Shown: positions 35,387-44,414, counted from the stretch's first letter. The stretch: DNA of 64,000 bases from Candidatus Bathyarchaeota archaeon A05DMB-2 (GCA_018475625.1 JAAKEZ010000004.1:62001-126000), one strand, 5' to 3'. The notes: generated by a model not told the origin, from the letters alone. Numbers and translations: made by a program.

Positions 35387-36754
35387 ATGGCAAAATCTCA
35401 GGAAGGCGGTCATAAGCTTAGAACGCTCAAGTTGTCAGCAGCAGCCATTTTCAGCGTGGTTGTCGTGGAAGTTGTGATAGGCTTAGTCGTAAACAGCTTG
35501 GCTGTTCTAAGCGACGGCTTGCACGCCCTTCTTGACGCCTTGTCAACGGTGATACTTTTTGCTGCGACTCGCGCTGCGCTTAAGCCTCCTGATGAAGAGC
35601 ATATGTATGGGCACGAAAAGTTTGAAGCCATCGGCGGATTGATAGGTGGCATGGTTCTTGTGGGCGTTGCTATCCTGATTTTCTATGAAGCTGGAGTCCG
35701 ATTGTTGGCTAATGTGCAGGTCAATGAAGGCTTAGAACTGGTGGGTTTCTTTGCCATCGGCTACACTTTCTGCATAGACATCTTCAGGGTGACCATATTC
35801 AAGGGCGCAAGCCACAGCCAGAGCCAGTCTGTCAAAGCGGGATTCTACGACGCTATCGCAGACCTCGGTTCAACAATAATTGCCCTTTTGGGGTTTGGCT
35901 TAGCAACATTAGGCTTTTATTACGGGGATTCGGTTGCGTCCATATTCCTTGGCTCCATGCTTGTCTTCCTAAGCACCAGACTGGCACGCGTTAGCATAAT
36001 GGAATTAAGCGATACTGCATCAAAAGAAATTGTTCAGAAAATCAGAAAACGAATAATTGGGCACGAAGGGGTTCTGCAAAGCGAAAATCTGAGGGTCAGG
36101 AAGTTAGGGTCCAAATTGTTCATTGAGACCACGGTGAAAGTTTCAAGCCTGATGAGCCTCGATGATGCTCACACATTGGCTTCGAAGATTGAGGCGGATT
36201 TGGAGGCAGCCTTTGGGAATGTTGACACGACTATTCACATTGAGCCTTCTGAGAAAGCTCCTGAGAGGGAGCAGCTTGTGAAGTTGGCAACGGTGGAAGG
36301 CGTCAGAGAAGTGCACGACGTGGTAACCGTCTACGCCAGCGGCAAGCTGTACATTACGTTGCACGCTTATGTTGACCCGCGGCTGTCGGTGGAAGAGGCG
36401 CATGAAATCGCGGATAAAATAGAGAGCAGGATGCACGCGGAAATAGAGCAGTTGGAGAACGTGACGGTGCATCTGGAACCTTATGGCGCAGAGGTTCGCG
36501 CTGTGGAAGTGGACGAGGATGAGGTGAGGCAGATAGTTCAAAAAGTGACAAAGGACGTTGAAGACAGCCTGTATGTAGAGAGAATTGTGACTTACACAGC
36601 TGAAAGCAAGCGATACATAAACTTGGATTGCTGCTTCACGAAGCAGGTCCTGATAGCAGAAGCGCACGAGATTGCGTCACGTATCGAAGAAGAGTTGAGG
36701 AAGCATTTCGAGGATTCCGTCGTGACTGTGCATATAGAACCTCGCTGTGCATAA
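35387..36754 (+). CDS. Cation diffusion facilitator with three C-terminal domains
   Basis: A 455-residue CDF-family metal transporter. The six-helix membrane domain covers about residues 10-200, with the metal-site residues in SLAVLSDGLHALLDALS and in FYDAIADLGST, plus HMYGHEKFE. Unlike the usual single cytoplasmic domain of ~80 residues, it has three in tandem (near LASKIEADLEAAFG, IADKIESRMHAEIE, IASRIEEELRKHFE), each ending in a strand like VTVHIEP. ATG 35387 is chosen over GTG 35366. The transported metal (Zn, Fe or Mn) cannot be read. Confidence 0.87.
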   Translation: MAKSQEGGHKLRTLKLSAAAIFSVVVVEVVIGLVVNSLAVLSDGLHALLDALSTVILFAATRAALKPPDEEHMYGHEKFEAIGGLIGGMVLVGVAILIFYEAGVRLLANVQVNEGLELVGFFAIGYTFCIDIFRVTIFKGASHSQSQSVKAGFYDAIADLGSTIIALLGFGLATLGFYYGDSVASIFLGSMLVFLSTRLARVSIMELSDTASKEIVQKIRKRIIGHEGVLQSENLRVRKLGSKLFIETTVKVSSLMSLDDAHTLASKIEADLEAAFGNVDTTIHIEPSEKAPEREQLVKLATVEGVREVHDVVTVYASGKLYITLHAYVDPRLSVEEAHEIADKIESRMHAEIEQLENVTVHLEPYGAEVRAVEVDEDEVRQIVQKVTKDVEDSLYVERIVTYTAESKRYINLDCCFTKQVLIAEAHEIASRIEEELRKHFEDSVVTVHIEPRCA

Positions 36755-36947
36755 AACGTTTAATTCTTCGGTCCCAGCTAAGATAAGGCTTAAACTTTGA
36801 AAGTTCTCGGCGTTGGTTTAGGCTTTTTAACACTTGTCAAAGAACAGTTCTCTGCCCTTTAAATAGGGGGAAGTTTTTGTGAGCAGTAGTTTCTGCTTTT
36901 TCTCTGCTAAATAGGAACCGATAAAGAAAAGGAGGGTTTGTGTGAGT

Positions 36948-38846
36948 TTATTGGAGGTTTACTTCTGCTATTGATGCGAGGCTTATGAGGCTGTTCAGTT
37001 TGATTTTTGCGTTGGATATTGTGTAGAGTGTGTTGTCGATGTAGAGTGCTCTATTAACCTGCTGGTTGTAATCGATTTCATAGTAGTATGATGCGCCTGT
37101 TGCGTTCTCAGCGTGTGTGATTCCGCCTCTTAGCGTGAAGCCACTGGTAGTCACTTTAAAAACGTACGCGCCTTGCCAGAAACCACCGCTTATGTAGGTA
37201 TCTTTGCTTGTTGAGTCTACCACGCCGTATTGGGTTATTGAAACTGGAATAACCAACAGCTCCTTCTGTTTGTCGAATAGGAATGCCTTTGGATCATCCA
37301 ATGCCTGTGAATATGTCCAGTCGCCTTCTACGATGTACCTTGCTGTTTCAGTTGGTGCATTGACATTTGTAACGTCAAAGAGCGAAAGCTTTACTGTACT
37401 GTTCTCCATGCCTAAGCCAATCACGTGATTCTCATCGAAGGGATGCAGGTAGCTTGAGTATCCTGGAATTTTCAGTTCGCCCGCAACTCTCGGGTTTGCT
37501 GGATTGCTCACATCTAAGACGAAGAACGGGTCTGTCTGCCGGAACGTGACGAGGTAAGCCTTGTCGCCCATGAACCTAGCAGAGTATATTCTTTCGCCCT
37601 CAGCCAAGTTTTCCAGTTTCCCCACTTGAGACATGTTCATATTCAGCACGTAAACGTTGTTCATCTGCGTAGTTTTCTCCCAGGTTGTGGCTACCCTGAA
37701 ATATCCTTTGTACTCGTCCATGGAGTACTGGTTAAGCACGTAGCCGGGAACACTGCCTTTGGCTTCAAACTTCAACTCGCTGCCGTTTACTCGCACCCGG
37801 TAAATTGACGTGTACTGTCCATCGTTCCATGTTGAGTATGTCACGTAGATGTTGTCCATGGAAACGTACATGGCGCTGGTGCCGCCCATCATCACCGTCA
37901 TATTGGTGGGTTGCTGCGCGTTGTCCAGGATGTTTAAGCCGATGAACGTGGTGAAGGTGAAGTAGTTGTCCACAGAATCAGCGTAGTAAACCTGCTCTGC
38001 GGCAATCTGGGAGGCTTTTGCGTCGTTCTGGTAAACTTTGGGGAGAGCAACCTCGTCTTGTATTATATATGCGGGTTCACTGACAACGGCGTACACGTAG
38101 TTGCCGATCATTCGGGAGTTGAAGTAGCTGCCGCTTAAGGTGAGGTTTCGCGCGAGCACAGGCATGGCTTTCTCGGAAACGTCATAGACCGTGATGAACG
38201 TGCTGACACTGCTGAAGTAGGGATAGATTGCGATTTCGGGTCGTGGCTCATTAGCCGTGTACAATTGATATTGACTGCCGATGACAACGAGTTTGCTGCT
38301 ATCTTGGCTTAAGAACAAGCCTGCCACATACGTTTCGTTGCCGAGAGCAATCTTTGCGATTACACGCGGGTCTTGCAGGTCAGCTTTCACGATGTACACG
38401 TTGTTTTGGCTTGCTGAATTAAAATCGTTGTTGCTTGCAGTGTAAATGTATTTGCCGTCTGTTTTTACGATGTCGGCTTCGTCAACTCCTGCAACCTGAA
38501 TATTAGTGGTGGAGTAGCTTTCTGCAGAATTGTCGGAACCGAAACTGCCTACAGACATAGGTGCTGGAGTTGGAAGCGGCGCAATGCTTCTAGACCACAT
38601 GACACGCGCGTCTAGGGGACCCCCGCTGTAAATGGTGTAGCCTCCTTTTGTGTTGGTGGCTAAGAAGTTTTTGAGTTCCTCATAGGACGAGAATCTTTGC
38701 ATAGCCGAAGCTGAAGGTGTCTCGGTTGGTGGGAATACCGCGGGAACTGTTCCGTAAACATAGATTAACGCGACTAGCACGATGGCTGAGAGAACCGCCA
38801 CTGTACCATAGATTGACGTTTTCTTCTTAACTTCTTTCTGTACCAC
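36948..38846 (-). CDS. Membrane-anchored beta-propeller protein
   Basis: A 632-residue protein: short basic N-terminus, one membrane helix (YGTVAVLSAIVLVALIYVYG) and a large extracytoplasmic beta-propeller domain of the family common in archaea (IQVAGVDEADIVKTDGKYIY is its hallmark). Function unknown. GTG 38846 follows GGTGA. The promoter (TATA-like GGATAAAATAAAA, about 38880-38892) is immediately preceded by an operator shared with the upstream regulator gene, so it is very probably that regulator's target. Confidence 0.85.
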   Translation of the reverse strand: MVQKEVKKKTSIYGTVAVLSAIVLVALIYVYGTVPAVFPPTETPSASAMQRFSSYEELKNFLATNTKGGYTIYSGGPLDARVMWSRSIAPLPTPAPMSVGSFGSDNSAESYSTTNIQVAGVDEADIVKTDGKYIYTASNNDFNSASQNNVYIVKADLQDPRVIAKIALGNETYVAGLFLSQDSSKLVVIGSQYQLYTANEPRPEIAIYPYFSSVSTFITVYDVSEKAMPVLARNLTLSGSYFNSRMIGNYVYAVVSEPAYIIQDEVALPKVYQNDAKASQIAAEQVYYADSVDNYFTFTTFIGLNILDNAQQPTNMTVMMGGTSAMYVSMDNIYVTYSTWNDGQYTSIYRVRVNGSELKFEAKGSVPGYVLNQYSMDEYKGYFRVATTWEKTTQMNNVYVLNMNMSQVGKLENLAEGERIYSARFMGDKAYLVTFRQTDPFFVLDVSNPANPRVAGELKIPGYSSYLHPFDENHVIGLGMENSTVKLSLFDVTNVNAPTETARYIVEGDWTYSQALDDPKAFLFDKQKELLVIPVSITQYGVVDSTSKDTYISGGFWQGAYVFKVTTSGFTLRGGITHAENATGASYYYEIDYNQQVNRALYIDNTLYTISNAKIKLNSLISLASIAEVNLQ

Positions 38847-38902
38847 TGTCTTTTCACCTGCTTTATGTTTGAGGACGCCGTTTTATTTTATCCTAAGCCA
38901 TA

Positions 38903-38927
38903 GAACACCACGTTCCAATTGTTAGAA
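38903..38927. promoter_or_regulatory. Operator copy 1, upstream of the beta-propeller gene
   Basis: GAAC-ACCAC-GTTC (38903-38915) is followed by CCAATTGTTAGAA (38915-38927). Both elements also occur at 39415-39437, but in the other order. It lies directly upstream of the beta-propeller TATA-like element on the minus strand and overlaps the last codons of the regulator gene. Confidence 0.6.
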
Positions 38928-39362
38928 TGGACGCATAGTCCACACTCGATACGCCTCATACCAGAATATGGCGCAGACGATGGCGCCGAACGTGATTATG
39001 AACAGGTTTTCCCGCGTGAAATCCTGCACGAGAAACAGGAGAAACGCAGCGTAGAAGACGGTGGAGAAGAGAGCATAGAAAAAATATCTTGGAAACAACA
39101 ACTTGCCAAGCCTAACGTAGTGACGGAGCACACCAATTTTCACCTCGCTCACCAGAACGTAGTGCCCGCCAACATCCTCTTTCTGCACCAAGCCCAATTC
39201 GCGAAGCTGCTCCAGATGATGATACGCCACACTGGGGCTGCTGAAACGTAGCGCACGCTGGACTTCGCGGACGCTGACGGGGCTGCCGTTTTTCAGCAGG
39301 TACCAGTAGACCTTCCACGCTTTGCCTCTGAGGGCATATTCTAGTTGGTTTTCATCGCCCAC
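38922..39362 (-). CDS. Membrane-anchored winged-helix regulator
   Basis: A 146-residue protein. Residues ~10-75 are an ArsR-like winged helix (VSVREVQRALRFSSPSVAYHH). The C-terminal half has two membrane helices (YFFYALFSTVFYAAFLLFLV and LFIITFGAIVCAIFWYEAY). Membrane-bound one-component regulators of this form occur in archaea and sense envelope signals. GTG 39362 is the start. It is followed by the beta-propeller gene; matching operators precede both, so it probably controls itself and that gene. Confidence 0.82.
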   Translation of the reverse strand: MGDENQLEYALRGKAWKVYWYLLKNGSPVSVREVQRALRFSSPSVAYHHLEQLRELGLVQKEDVGGHYVLVSEVKIGVLRHYVRLGKLLFPRYFFYALFSTVFYAAFLLFLVQDFTRENLFIITFGAIVCAIFWYEAYRVWTMRPF

Positions 39363-39414
39363 GTTAACTCAGCTCTAAGTACCAGAATACAGAACGGGGT
39401 AATTGCATATAAGA

Positions 39415-39437
39415 CCAATTGTTAGAACACCTTGTTC
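39415..39437. promoter_or_regulatory. Operator copy 2, upstream of the winged-helix regulator gene
   Basis: CCAATTGTTAGAA (39415-39427) overlaps GAAC-ACCTT-GTTC (39425-39437). The 13-base box is identical to the one at 38915-38927, exactly 500 bases away. It abuts the regulator's TATA-like sequence (CTTATATGC, about 39405-39413, minus strand), the position from which an archaeal regulator blocks or recruits TFB. Confidence 0.62.
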
Positions 39438-39504
39438 TCGTAATATCTGGCGCCCCCTCCCAAACTCCTTGCTCGGGAGTGAATTTTGCTTATAACCACT
39501 GCTT

Positions 39505-40185
39505 TTAAGAGATATGCGCGCGCTTAAAGAAAACCAACGCTATTTGCTCATTTTTATCGATGTTTTTTGTTAAAATGAAGCCTGATTCTTTGAATTTCTG
39601 TACAAGCTCTTTTTTAATTTTGGGTGTATGTACTCCAATCATGTAGAACTCGATTTGTCTGAGAACCTCGGTTGGAACATCAACTAGGCATTCTTCAGCT
39701 CCTTCACAGTCAATTTTTGCTATATTCGCCCCGCTCTCTCTGATAACATCAGCGATGTTTCTGATTTTAATCTGCCTTTCATGGCGACCTGGAACGCAAC
39801 CAAAGCCTGCACTAGTTTTGTCGTAACAGATTGTTTGGACTTCATCTCGAACTCCTATGCCTGCATCGTGAATTTCAGCATTAATGCGGTTGAGGGCCAC
39901 GTTTTTTCTAATGAATTTATGGTGTTCGACAACTGGTTCGTAGATGATAATCCTTGTTGCACCTCTCGATGAAAAGAAGACTGCCGACTCGCCCTGAAAT
40001 CCGCCCACATCTAAAACTGTTTTACCGCGACAATCACAGTCGTATTCTCCATGTTCCAATTCCCAAATACAGCATAGCATATCTAAAGTTCCAAGAAGTT
40101 CAGTTTGGTCAGATTTAATTTTGAATAAATCATCTTCTAACCGTTCAACTGTATGATTTTGCATAAGTTGGGCAACGATACACAT
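39505..40185 (-). CDS. FkbM-family SAM methyltransferase
   Basis: A 226-residue methyltransferase: motif I VLDVGGFQGESAVFF, acidic motif IIIYEPVVEHH, and AKIDCEGAEECLV, the FkbM family pattern. Such enzymes O-methylate sugars or small molecules. The N-terminal ~25 residues (MQNHTVERLEDDLFKI) resemble the end of the preceding small open frame, pointing to a tandem duplication. Substrate unknown. Two start choices near the N-terminus (40185 or the ATG at MQNH) are possible. Confidence 0.83.
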   Translation of the reverse strand: MCIVAQLMQNHTVERLEDDLFKIKSDQTELLGTLDMLCCIWELEHGEYDCDCRGKTVLDVGGFQGESAVFFSSRGATRIIIYEPVVEHHKFIRKNVALNRINAEIHDAGIGVRDEVQTICYDKTSAGFGCVPGRHERQIKIRNIADVIRESGANIAKIDCEGAEECLVDVPTEVLRQIEFYMIGVHTPKIKKELVQKFKESGFILTKNIDKNEQIALVFFKRAHIS

Positions 40186-40187
40186 CG

Positions 40188-40439
40188 TTAATATAGGTGC
40201 AGTGAAATCAAACGACTCAAATTTATCTTGAACAGGTCAGCTTCTATTTTTTGGATTTTATATTTTTGCATGAATGAATAACTGTCTCTCAGGATTCTGA
40301 ATTGCCCCCAAGTTAACCAGAATTTGGAACCGTTGGCGAAAGTTATCAGTTTTCTTTTTTTGTTAAACCGCGTAATCAGGGCTACGTGAGGATTCCTTGC
40401 CACGGTAAAGGTCTTTAAAAGCCCATCAACCGTTACCAT
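40188..40439 (-). pseudogene. N-terminal fragment related to the FkbM methyltransferase
   Basis: An 83-codon frame ending two bases before the FkbM gene. Its last part (MQKYKIQKIEADLFKI) matches the FkbM gene's N-terminal MQNHTVERLEDDLFKI, and the underlying DNA is also alignable. Upstream it has a strand-rich stretch (ANGSKFWLTWGQFRILR) such as precedes the methyltransferase domain in related proteins. It looks like the N-terminal piece left after a duplication and deletion, or the true N-terminal region cut off by a frame break. Confidence 0.45.
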
Positions 40440-40734
40440 AACATTCCTGCTGTACTGTTTTTAACGGATTGATATTAGGCTTTTTGTAAAATCATTCGTT
40501 TCTCCCTCAACCAGAGCCCTCAGCTATAATTACGGTCTAATCTCAAAAACCAAGCAGAAAAAGCGCTGTCATTGTTATGCCTGACTTTTGGTTCAAGAAA
40601 CGCTGAATAATGAAGCATTTAGGACAGGTGCTTTGCGCACACTTGTCTTCAAGCGTGCACTCTCGTGGCGTTAGGAACACGAGTAGAATGGTTTTTACCC
40701 AACAGGCACTTATTTTTCTCTGTAGGTGACGAAA

Positions 40735-41115
40735 ATGACAGAGAAGGAAGCAAAATACAAGAAACTGACTAAGGAAGAGGAACGAGTAATAGTCCATAAA
40801 GGCACTGAGGCGCCTTTCACAGGCAAGTACTACGCGTTCTGGGAAAAAGGCACATACGTCTGCAAACGCTGCGGCGCGCCACTATACCGTTCAGAAAGCA
40901 AGTTCGAGGCCGACTGCGGCTGGCCAAGCTTCGACGACGAGATTCCTGGCGCGGTGAAGAGGTCGCCAGACCCTGACGGAGTGCGAACGGAAATATCCTG
41001 CGCCGACTGCGGCGCCCACTTGGGGCACGTTTTTCTTGGCGAGGGCTTCACGAAGAAGAATACACGGCACTGCGTGAACTCTGTTTCGATGGAGTTTATT
41101 CCAGACAAGAGATAA
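40735..41115 (+). CDS. msrB: Peptide-methionine (R)-S-oxide reductase
   Basis: A 126-residue MsrB, repairing oxidised methionine. The zinc cysteines CKRCG and CADCG, the DCGWPSF motif and the catalytic Cys in RHCVNSVSMEF are all present. ATG 40735 is chosen because GGTGA precedes it; a GTG at 40726 overlaps that site. The gene is transcribed alone. The ~300-base gap upstream (40440-40734) holds no gene I can see. Confidence 0.95.
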   Translation: MTEKEAKYKKLTKEEERVIVHKGTEAPFTGKYYAFWEKGTYVCKRCGAPLYRSESKFEADCGWPSFDDEIPGAVKRSPDPDGVRTEISCADCGAHLGHVFLGEGFTKKNTRHCVNSVSMEFIPDKR

Positions 41116-41212
41116 GAATTCTTCAAGCCAAAACCGAAGATGCAGCGAAAAGTCAGCAACTATTATATTTGCACTGACATGATATGGCTACTAGCTGATT
41201 GGAGATTGACGG

Positions 41213-41470
41213 ATGACGCGGATGCGGAAAAGCGCGGTTCAGATACGGTTCGAAATTCTGGAGTTCTTGTTCTTCAACGCTAAACCTCAGCTGCGAACGA
41301 ATGTTTGGAGAAAATCCACTAATCTTTCGTACGACGATTTTCTGAAGCATTTGGCATATCTTGAGGAGAAGAAGCTGGTGAAAGAAAACGATGAAGGAGC
41401 CTGCGTGTTGACGGAGGAAGGAAGGAGGCTCTACGTTGAATTACGCAAGTCACTCCCGTCTATCCTGTAG
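41213..41470 (+). CDS. Small winged-helix regulator
   Basis: An 85-residue winged helix, similar to the archaeal HTH_45-type domain: helices IRFEILEFLFFNAK, TNVWRKSTNLSYDDFLKHLAYLEE (broken by the turn) and a wing VLTEEGRRLYVEL. A TATA-like CTATTATATTTG is at about 41160. It is likely a small DNA-binding regulator. The target is unknown; the membrane protein gene 75 bases downstream is a candidate. Confidence 0.72.
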   Translation: MTRMRKSAVQIRFEILEFLFFNAKPQLRTNVWRKSTNLSYDDFLKHLAYLEEKKLVKENDEGACVLTEEGRRLYVELRKSLPSIL

Positions 41471-41545
41471 TGCGGGCAATTCACCTTTGGTGAATCAAGT
41501 ATATGAGAGCACGTCAAGACAAAAAAGGGAAGAAGGCAAGGTAGA

Positions 41546-41893
41546 ATGACCGAAGAAAAAAACGAGAAAGTATATCCAGTCAAGTCTCTACACGACTTCC
41601 TGTTCGAGCTGGATAAGGAATGGAGCAAGTTCAGGAACGGAACTTTGATTGGACTCATATCCTCAGGAATCCTGTTCGTGATTGTGCTTTGGCTAATACT
41701 TCGAACGAGAGTGTTTGGGTTGGGGCTTTTCGACTTCATATTCCTATTAATCGCTGGGGTATTCCTCGGATACAGCATATACGCCATGTTTGCACAGTAC
41801 CGATTCTTCAACAAGTGGGAACGTCGAATAGGATTACTTCTCCATCTTGAAGAACAGATACTAGCTGGAAAACTCGAGGAAAAAGACGCCTAA
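41546..41893 (+). CDS. Small two-helix membrane protein
   Basis: A 115-residue protein with a charged N-terminal cytoplasmic part (VKSLHDFLFELDKEWSKF), two membrane helices (IGLISSGILFVIVLWLIL and LFDFIFLLIAGVFLGYSIY) and a charged C-terminal helix. No family recognised. It sits between a winged-helix gene and a secreted-protein gene on the same strand, possibly one operon. Confidence 0.65.
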   Translation: MTEEKNEKVYPVKSLHDFLFELDKEWSKFRNGTLIGLISSGILFVIVLWLILRTRVFGLGLFDFIFLLIAGVFLGYSIYAMFAQYRFFNKWERRIGLLLHLEEQILAGKLEEKDA

Positions 41894-41987
41894 ATTGATT
41901 TTTGGTGCACATCAAAAGTGCGGCGCCCTTTTTAAACAGTCTGCCAAAGAAGTGACCAACGAAGCTAAGATGGAGGTGAAAAAACGA

Positions 41988-42500
41988 ATGATCACGTTAA
42001 GCAAGAAACGTAAACAGGTAATTGCTGTGACCGCAATTGCGCTTGTTTTAATCGTAACGCTACCATGCGTCGCTTACGCTGAATCTCCATCAACATCGAG
42101 CACTGAATCAAATTGGGGGACGAGGCTTCTTGGAGCACGGGGAATTGCCGTGGAAAAAATCGATGATCAAGCAATTGTGACTCAGGCAAACTTTAAGTTG
42201 ATCCTAAAGCCTACAGAAGTTAATGCGACGATAATAAAATTCAACGTTATAAGCGGCACCGTTCAAGTAAACGGAACATCCTACACAATCACATCGGGAA
42301 ACGGAGCAGTCATACGTGACAAGCATGCATTTCTGCTTCAAGTTGAGGGCACAGGTCCATCAAGTGAGCCGATTACGTTGAAACTCGCGGGGCGCTACTT
42401 CTGGATGTGGGGACACCTGTACGTGGCTAGAATCGCAGGGTTACTGCAATCCGACAACGCCAAAACCCTGCTACTGTTACGCGCCGCAATCAGAGTATAG
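41988..42500 (+). CDS. Secreted protein of unknown function
   Basis: About 170 residues. The N-terminus has a clear signal peptide (SKKRKQVIAVTAIALVLIVT then LPCVAYAES). The mature part is beta-rich (FNVISGTVQVNGTSYTITSG). ATG 41988 is chosen because GGAGGTGA lies 8 bases upstream; the start at 41970 would contain that site. Not recognised; may be a small envelope protein linked to the membrane protein upstream. Confidence 0.65.
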   Translation: MITLSKKRKQVIAVTAIALVLIVTLPCVAYAESPSTSSTESNWGTRLLGARGIAVEKIDDQAIVTQANFKLILKPTEVNATIIKFNVISGTVQVNGTSYTITSGNGAVIRDKHAFLLQVEGTGPSSEPITLKLAGRYFWMWGHLYVARIAGLLQSDNAKTLLLLRAAIRV

Positions 42501-42624
42501 CGCTCTAAGACAGCTTAAGCCTCTCTTATTTTTATGAACCTAAATTTATGCCGGAGCAGAATTTTATGCACGAAAGAGTTATAGACGGGATAGACGCAAA
42601 AAAGGTCAAGAAAGGCGCTTTGCT

Positions 42625-43395
42625 GTGGCTGAACTATTCGGAATCGACCTCTACACCATACTAAGCCTGATATTAATCGCAGTGGTAGCCGTGGCACTTG
42701 AGCGAGTGTTCACCCGTTACCTGTCGCGGTTCGCTAAGCGAGCAAAACTTGAACGTAGCGCCGCAAACAATCTCATCCTTACCTTCCGAATCCTAATCTT
42801 AATAGGCGCCTTGCTTGCGTTGAGCCGCGCAGGTGGGTTGCCGCCTGAAATTCTTGTGTCAGTTTCCGCGATAGGAGGCGCGGCGTTGGGTTTTGCATCT
42901 CAAAAAACCCTCGGCAACTTCATCGCTGGTCTTTATCTTCTCGCGGCGCGCCCCTTCAAAGTTGAGGACTACGTGCGCATAGGAACCGTGGAGGGCATCG
43001 TGCAGGAAATTACCATCAACTATACCAAGGTTCTCACTATGAGCAACAACATTGTGTCCATCAGCAACCTGCAGATTCTCGACAGGGATATAACCAACTT
43101 TTCCTATCAAAGCGGAAAAGACCTCGACATCTACTGCTACACTTTTGAAATCGGTTTTGACCACAGAATCACAACAGAAAAAATCGCGGCGATATTTGAG
43201 GAGGTTTTTGAAAGACACAAGCACATGCTTCCCAAGAAACCCAGCTACATGCTGACCCGCTCAGACGCTTTTGCGCGGGTCTACATGGTTTACCTTTACG
43301 TGGAGCATCCTGAAGATATATTCTCTTTGAGACCACAGATTGCGGAAGAAGTGTTTAAACGCTGGGACATGGAAAGAACAAAAATACAACCCTGA
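42625..43395 (+). CDS. MscS-family mechanosensitive ion channel
   Basis: A 256-residue small-conductance mechanosensitive channel. Three membrane segments include the glycine/alanine-rich pore helix (SVSAIGGAALGFASQKTLGN), followed by the beta domain (ARPFKVEDYVRIG, then VEGIVQEITINYTKV) and a C-terminal alpha/beta domain. It releases solutes on membrane tension. GTG 42625 is the start, giving normal family length. The cupin gene begins four bases after its stop. Confidence 0.9.
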   Translation: MAELFGIDLYTILSLILIAVVAVALERVFTRYLSRFAKRAKLERSAANNLILTFRILILIGALLALSRAGGLPPEILVSVSAIGGAALGFASQKTLGNFIAGLYLLAARPFKVEDYVRIGTVEGIVQEITINYTKVLTMSNNIVSISNLQILDRDITNFSYQSGKDLDIYCYTFEIGFDHRITTEKIAAIFEEVFERHKHMLPKKPSYMLTRSDAFARVYMVYLYVEHPEDIFSLRPQIAEEVFKRWDMERTKIQP

Positions 43396-43399
43396 GAAG

Positions 43400-43747
43400 A
43401 TGGTGAATATGGCTGAAAACACAAAATCACAGAACCTGGCGGCAAAAGCCAGCAACCTATCCGACTTGATAAGCTACCAAGAAGGCGCGGTTGTAAGCTG
43501 CACCATAATCAACAAAAAAGCGGGAACCGTCACCCTGTTCGCCTTCGACCAGAACCAAGGATTAAGCGAGCACACCGCGCCCTACGACGCCGTGGTCTAC
43601 ATCATCGATGGCGAGGCAGACGTAGTCATATCAGGCAAACCAGTTCGCTTAAAGACGGGTGAAATGACGATAATGCCCGCGAACAAGCCGCATGCGCTGG
43701 CGGCGGTTACTCGGTTCAAGATGCTCCTGATAATGGTGCGGTCTTAG
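43400..43747 (+). CDS. Cupin-domain protein
   Basis: A ~115-residue single cupin: motif 1 SEHTAPYDAVVYIIDGEADV and motif 2 GEMTIMPANKPHALAAV. One His of motif 1 and one of motif 2 remain, with fewer metal ligands than enzymatic cupins, so it may be a binding protein. ATG 43400 or 43409 may be the start. Close spacing to the MscS gene indicates co-transcription. Confidence 0.8.
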   Translation: MVNMAENTKSQNLAAKASNLSDLISYQEGAVVSCTIINKKAGTVTLFAFDQNQGLSEHTAPYDAVVYIIDGEADVVISGKPVRLKTGEMTIMPANKPHALAAVTRFKMLLIMVRS

Positions 43748-43769
43748 CCGCCTGTTTTTTGGCGCACAA

Positions 43770-44402
43770 TTACCTGAGGGTTGTCTTCTCGCCTGTGTCG
43801 ATGTAAACTATTGCTTCTGCGATGTACGTGGTGTGGTCGGCTATTCGTTCTAGGAAGCGTGCCACCAGAAGGTTGCACATTGCGCGTTTTGTTTCTGTGG
43901 TTGATGCTGCCAACTGGTCTATGTAATTGAAGAATATTTTGTCTACTTCTTTTTCAGTTTCCGCCAAGGTCTTAGCCAGTTCTACGTCGTGATGCTTCAA
44001 GGCTTTTACGCTTTTGTTGACCATCTCAGAGACTTTTTCCATTAGTTGCTCTATTGAGCCCCAAGCCGCGCAGTTGTTTAGCCCGAGTTTCTTGTGAGTG
44101 AAGGATATGTCCCAGGCGTATCTGACGTATCGTTCAAAGTCGTACGCGATTTTCATGTAGGAGTTGATGATTCTTAAATCGGACGCGACTGGCTGGTACT
44201 TGACTATTAACTCGAAGGCTTTGTCTTCTATTTCCACGGTTCTGGGAACTAGAAATTCAGAGAGCTCTTGCACTTCTCTGGTTACGTCTTTTCCTTCCAT
44301 GAAGCCTTTGATGGATATGTCTATTGTCTTTTCCGCTACTTCGCCCATCCTGTAAACCAACGCGGTTAACTGCTCTAAGCCTACATCTAAGAGTCTACTC
44401 AT
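43770..44402 (-). CDS. phoU: Phosphate uptake regulator PhoU
   Basis: A 210-residue PhoU with two three-helix repeats, each with a metal-binding ExxxD-type motif (ALVYRMGEVAEKTIDISIKG and SEMVNKSVKALKHHDVELAK) and the signature RFLERIADHTTYIAEAIVY. It damps phosphate uptake through the Pst transporter. Last gene of the pstSCAB-phoU operon (minus strand), 12 bases after pstB. Confidence 0.92.
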   Translation of the reverse strand: MSRLLDVGLEQLTALVYRMGEVAEKTIDISIKGFMEGKDVTREVQELSEFLVPRTVEIEDKAFELIVKYQPVASDLRIINSYMKIAYDFERYVRYAWDISFTHKKLGLNNCAAWGSIEQLMEKVSEMVNKSVKALKHHDVELAKTLAETEKEVDKIFFNYIDQLAASTTETKRAMCNLLVARFLERIADHTTYIAEAIVYIDTGEKTTLR

Positions 44403-44414
44403 GACTTTTTCACC

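Noticed and set aside
40543-40797. 84-codon minus-strand frame upstream of msrB
   Set aside because: It overlaps the msrB start on the other strand and has no family resemblance; its hydrophobic stretch comes from antisense of Glu/Lys codons.
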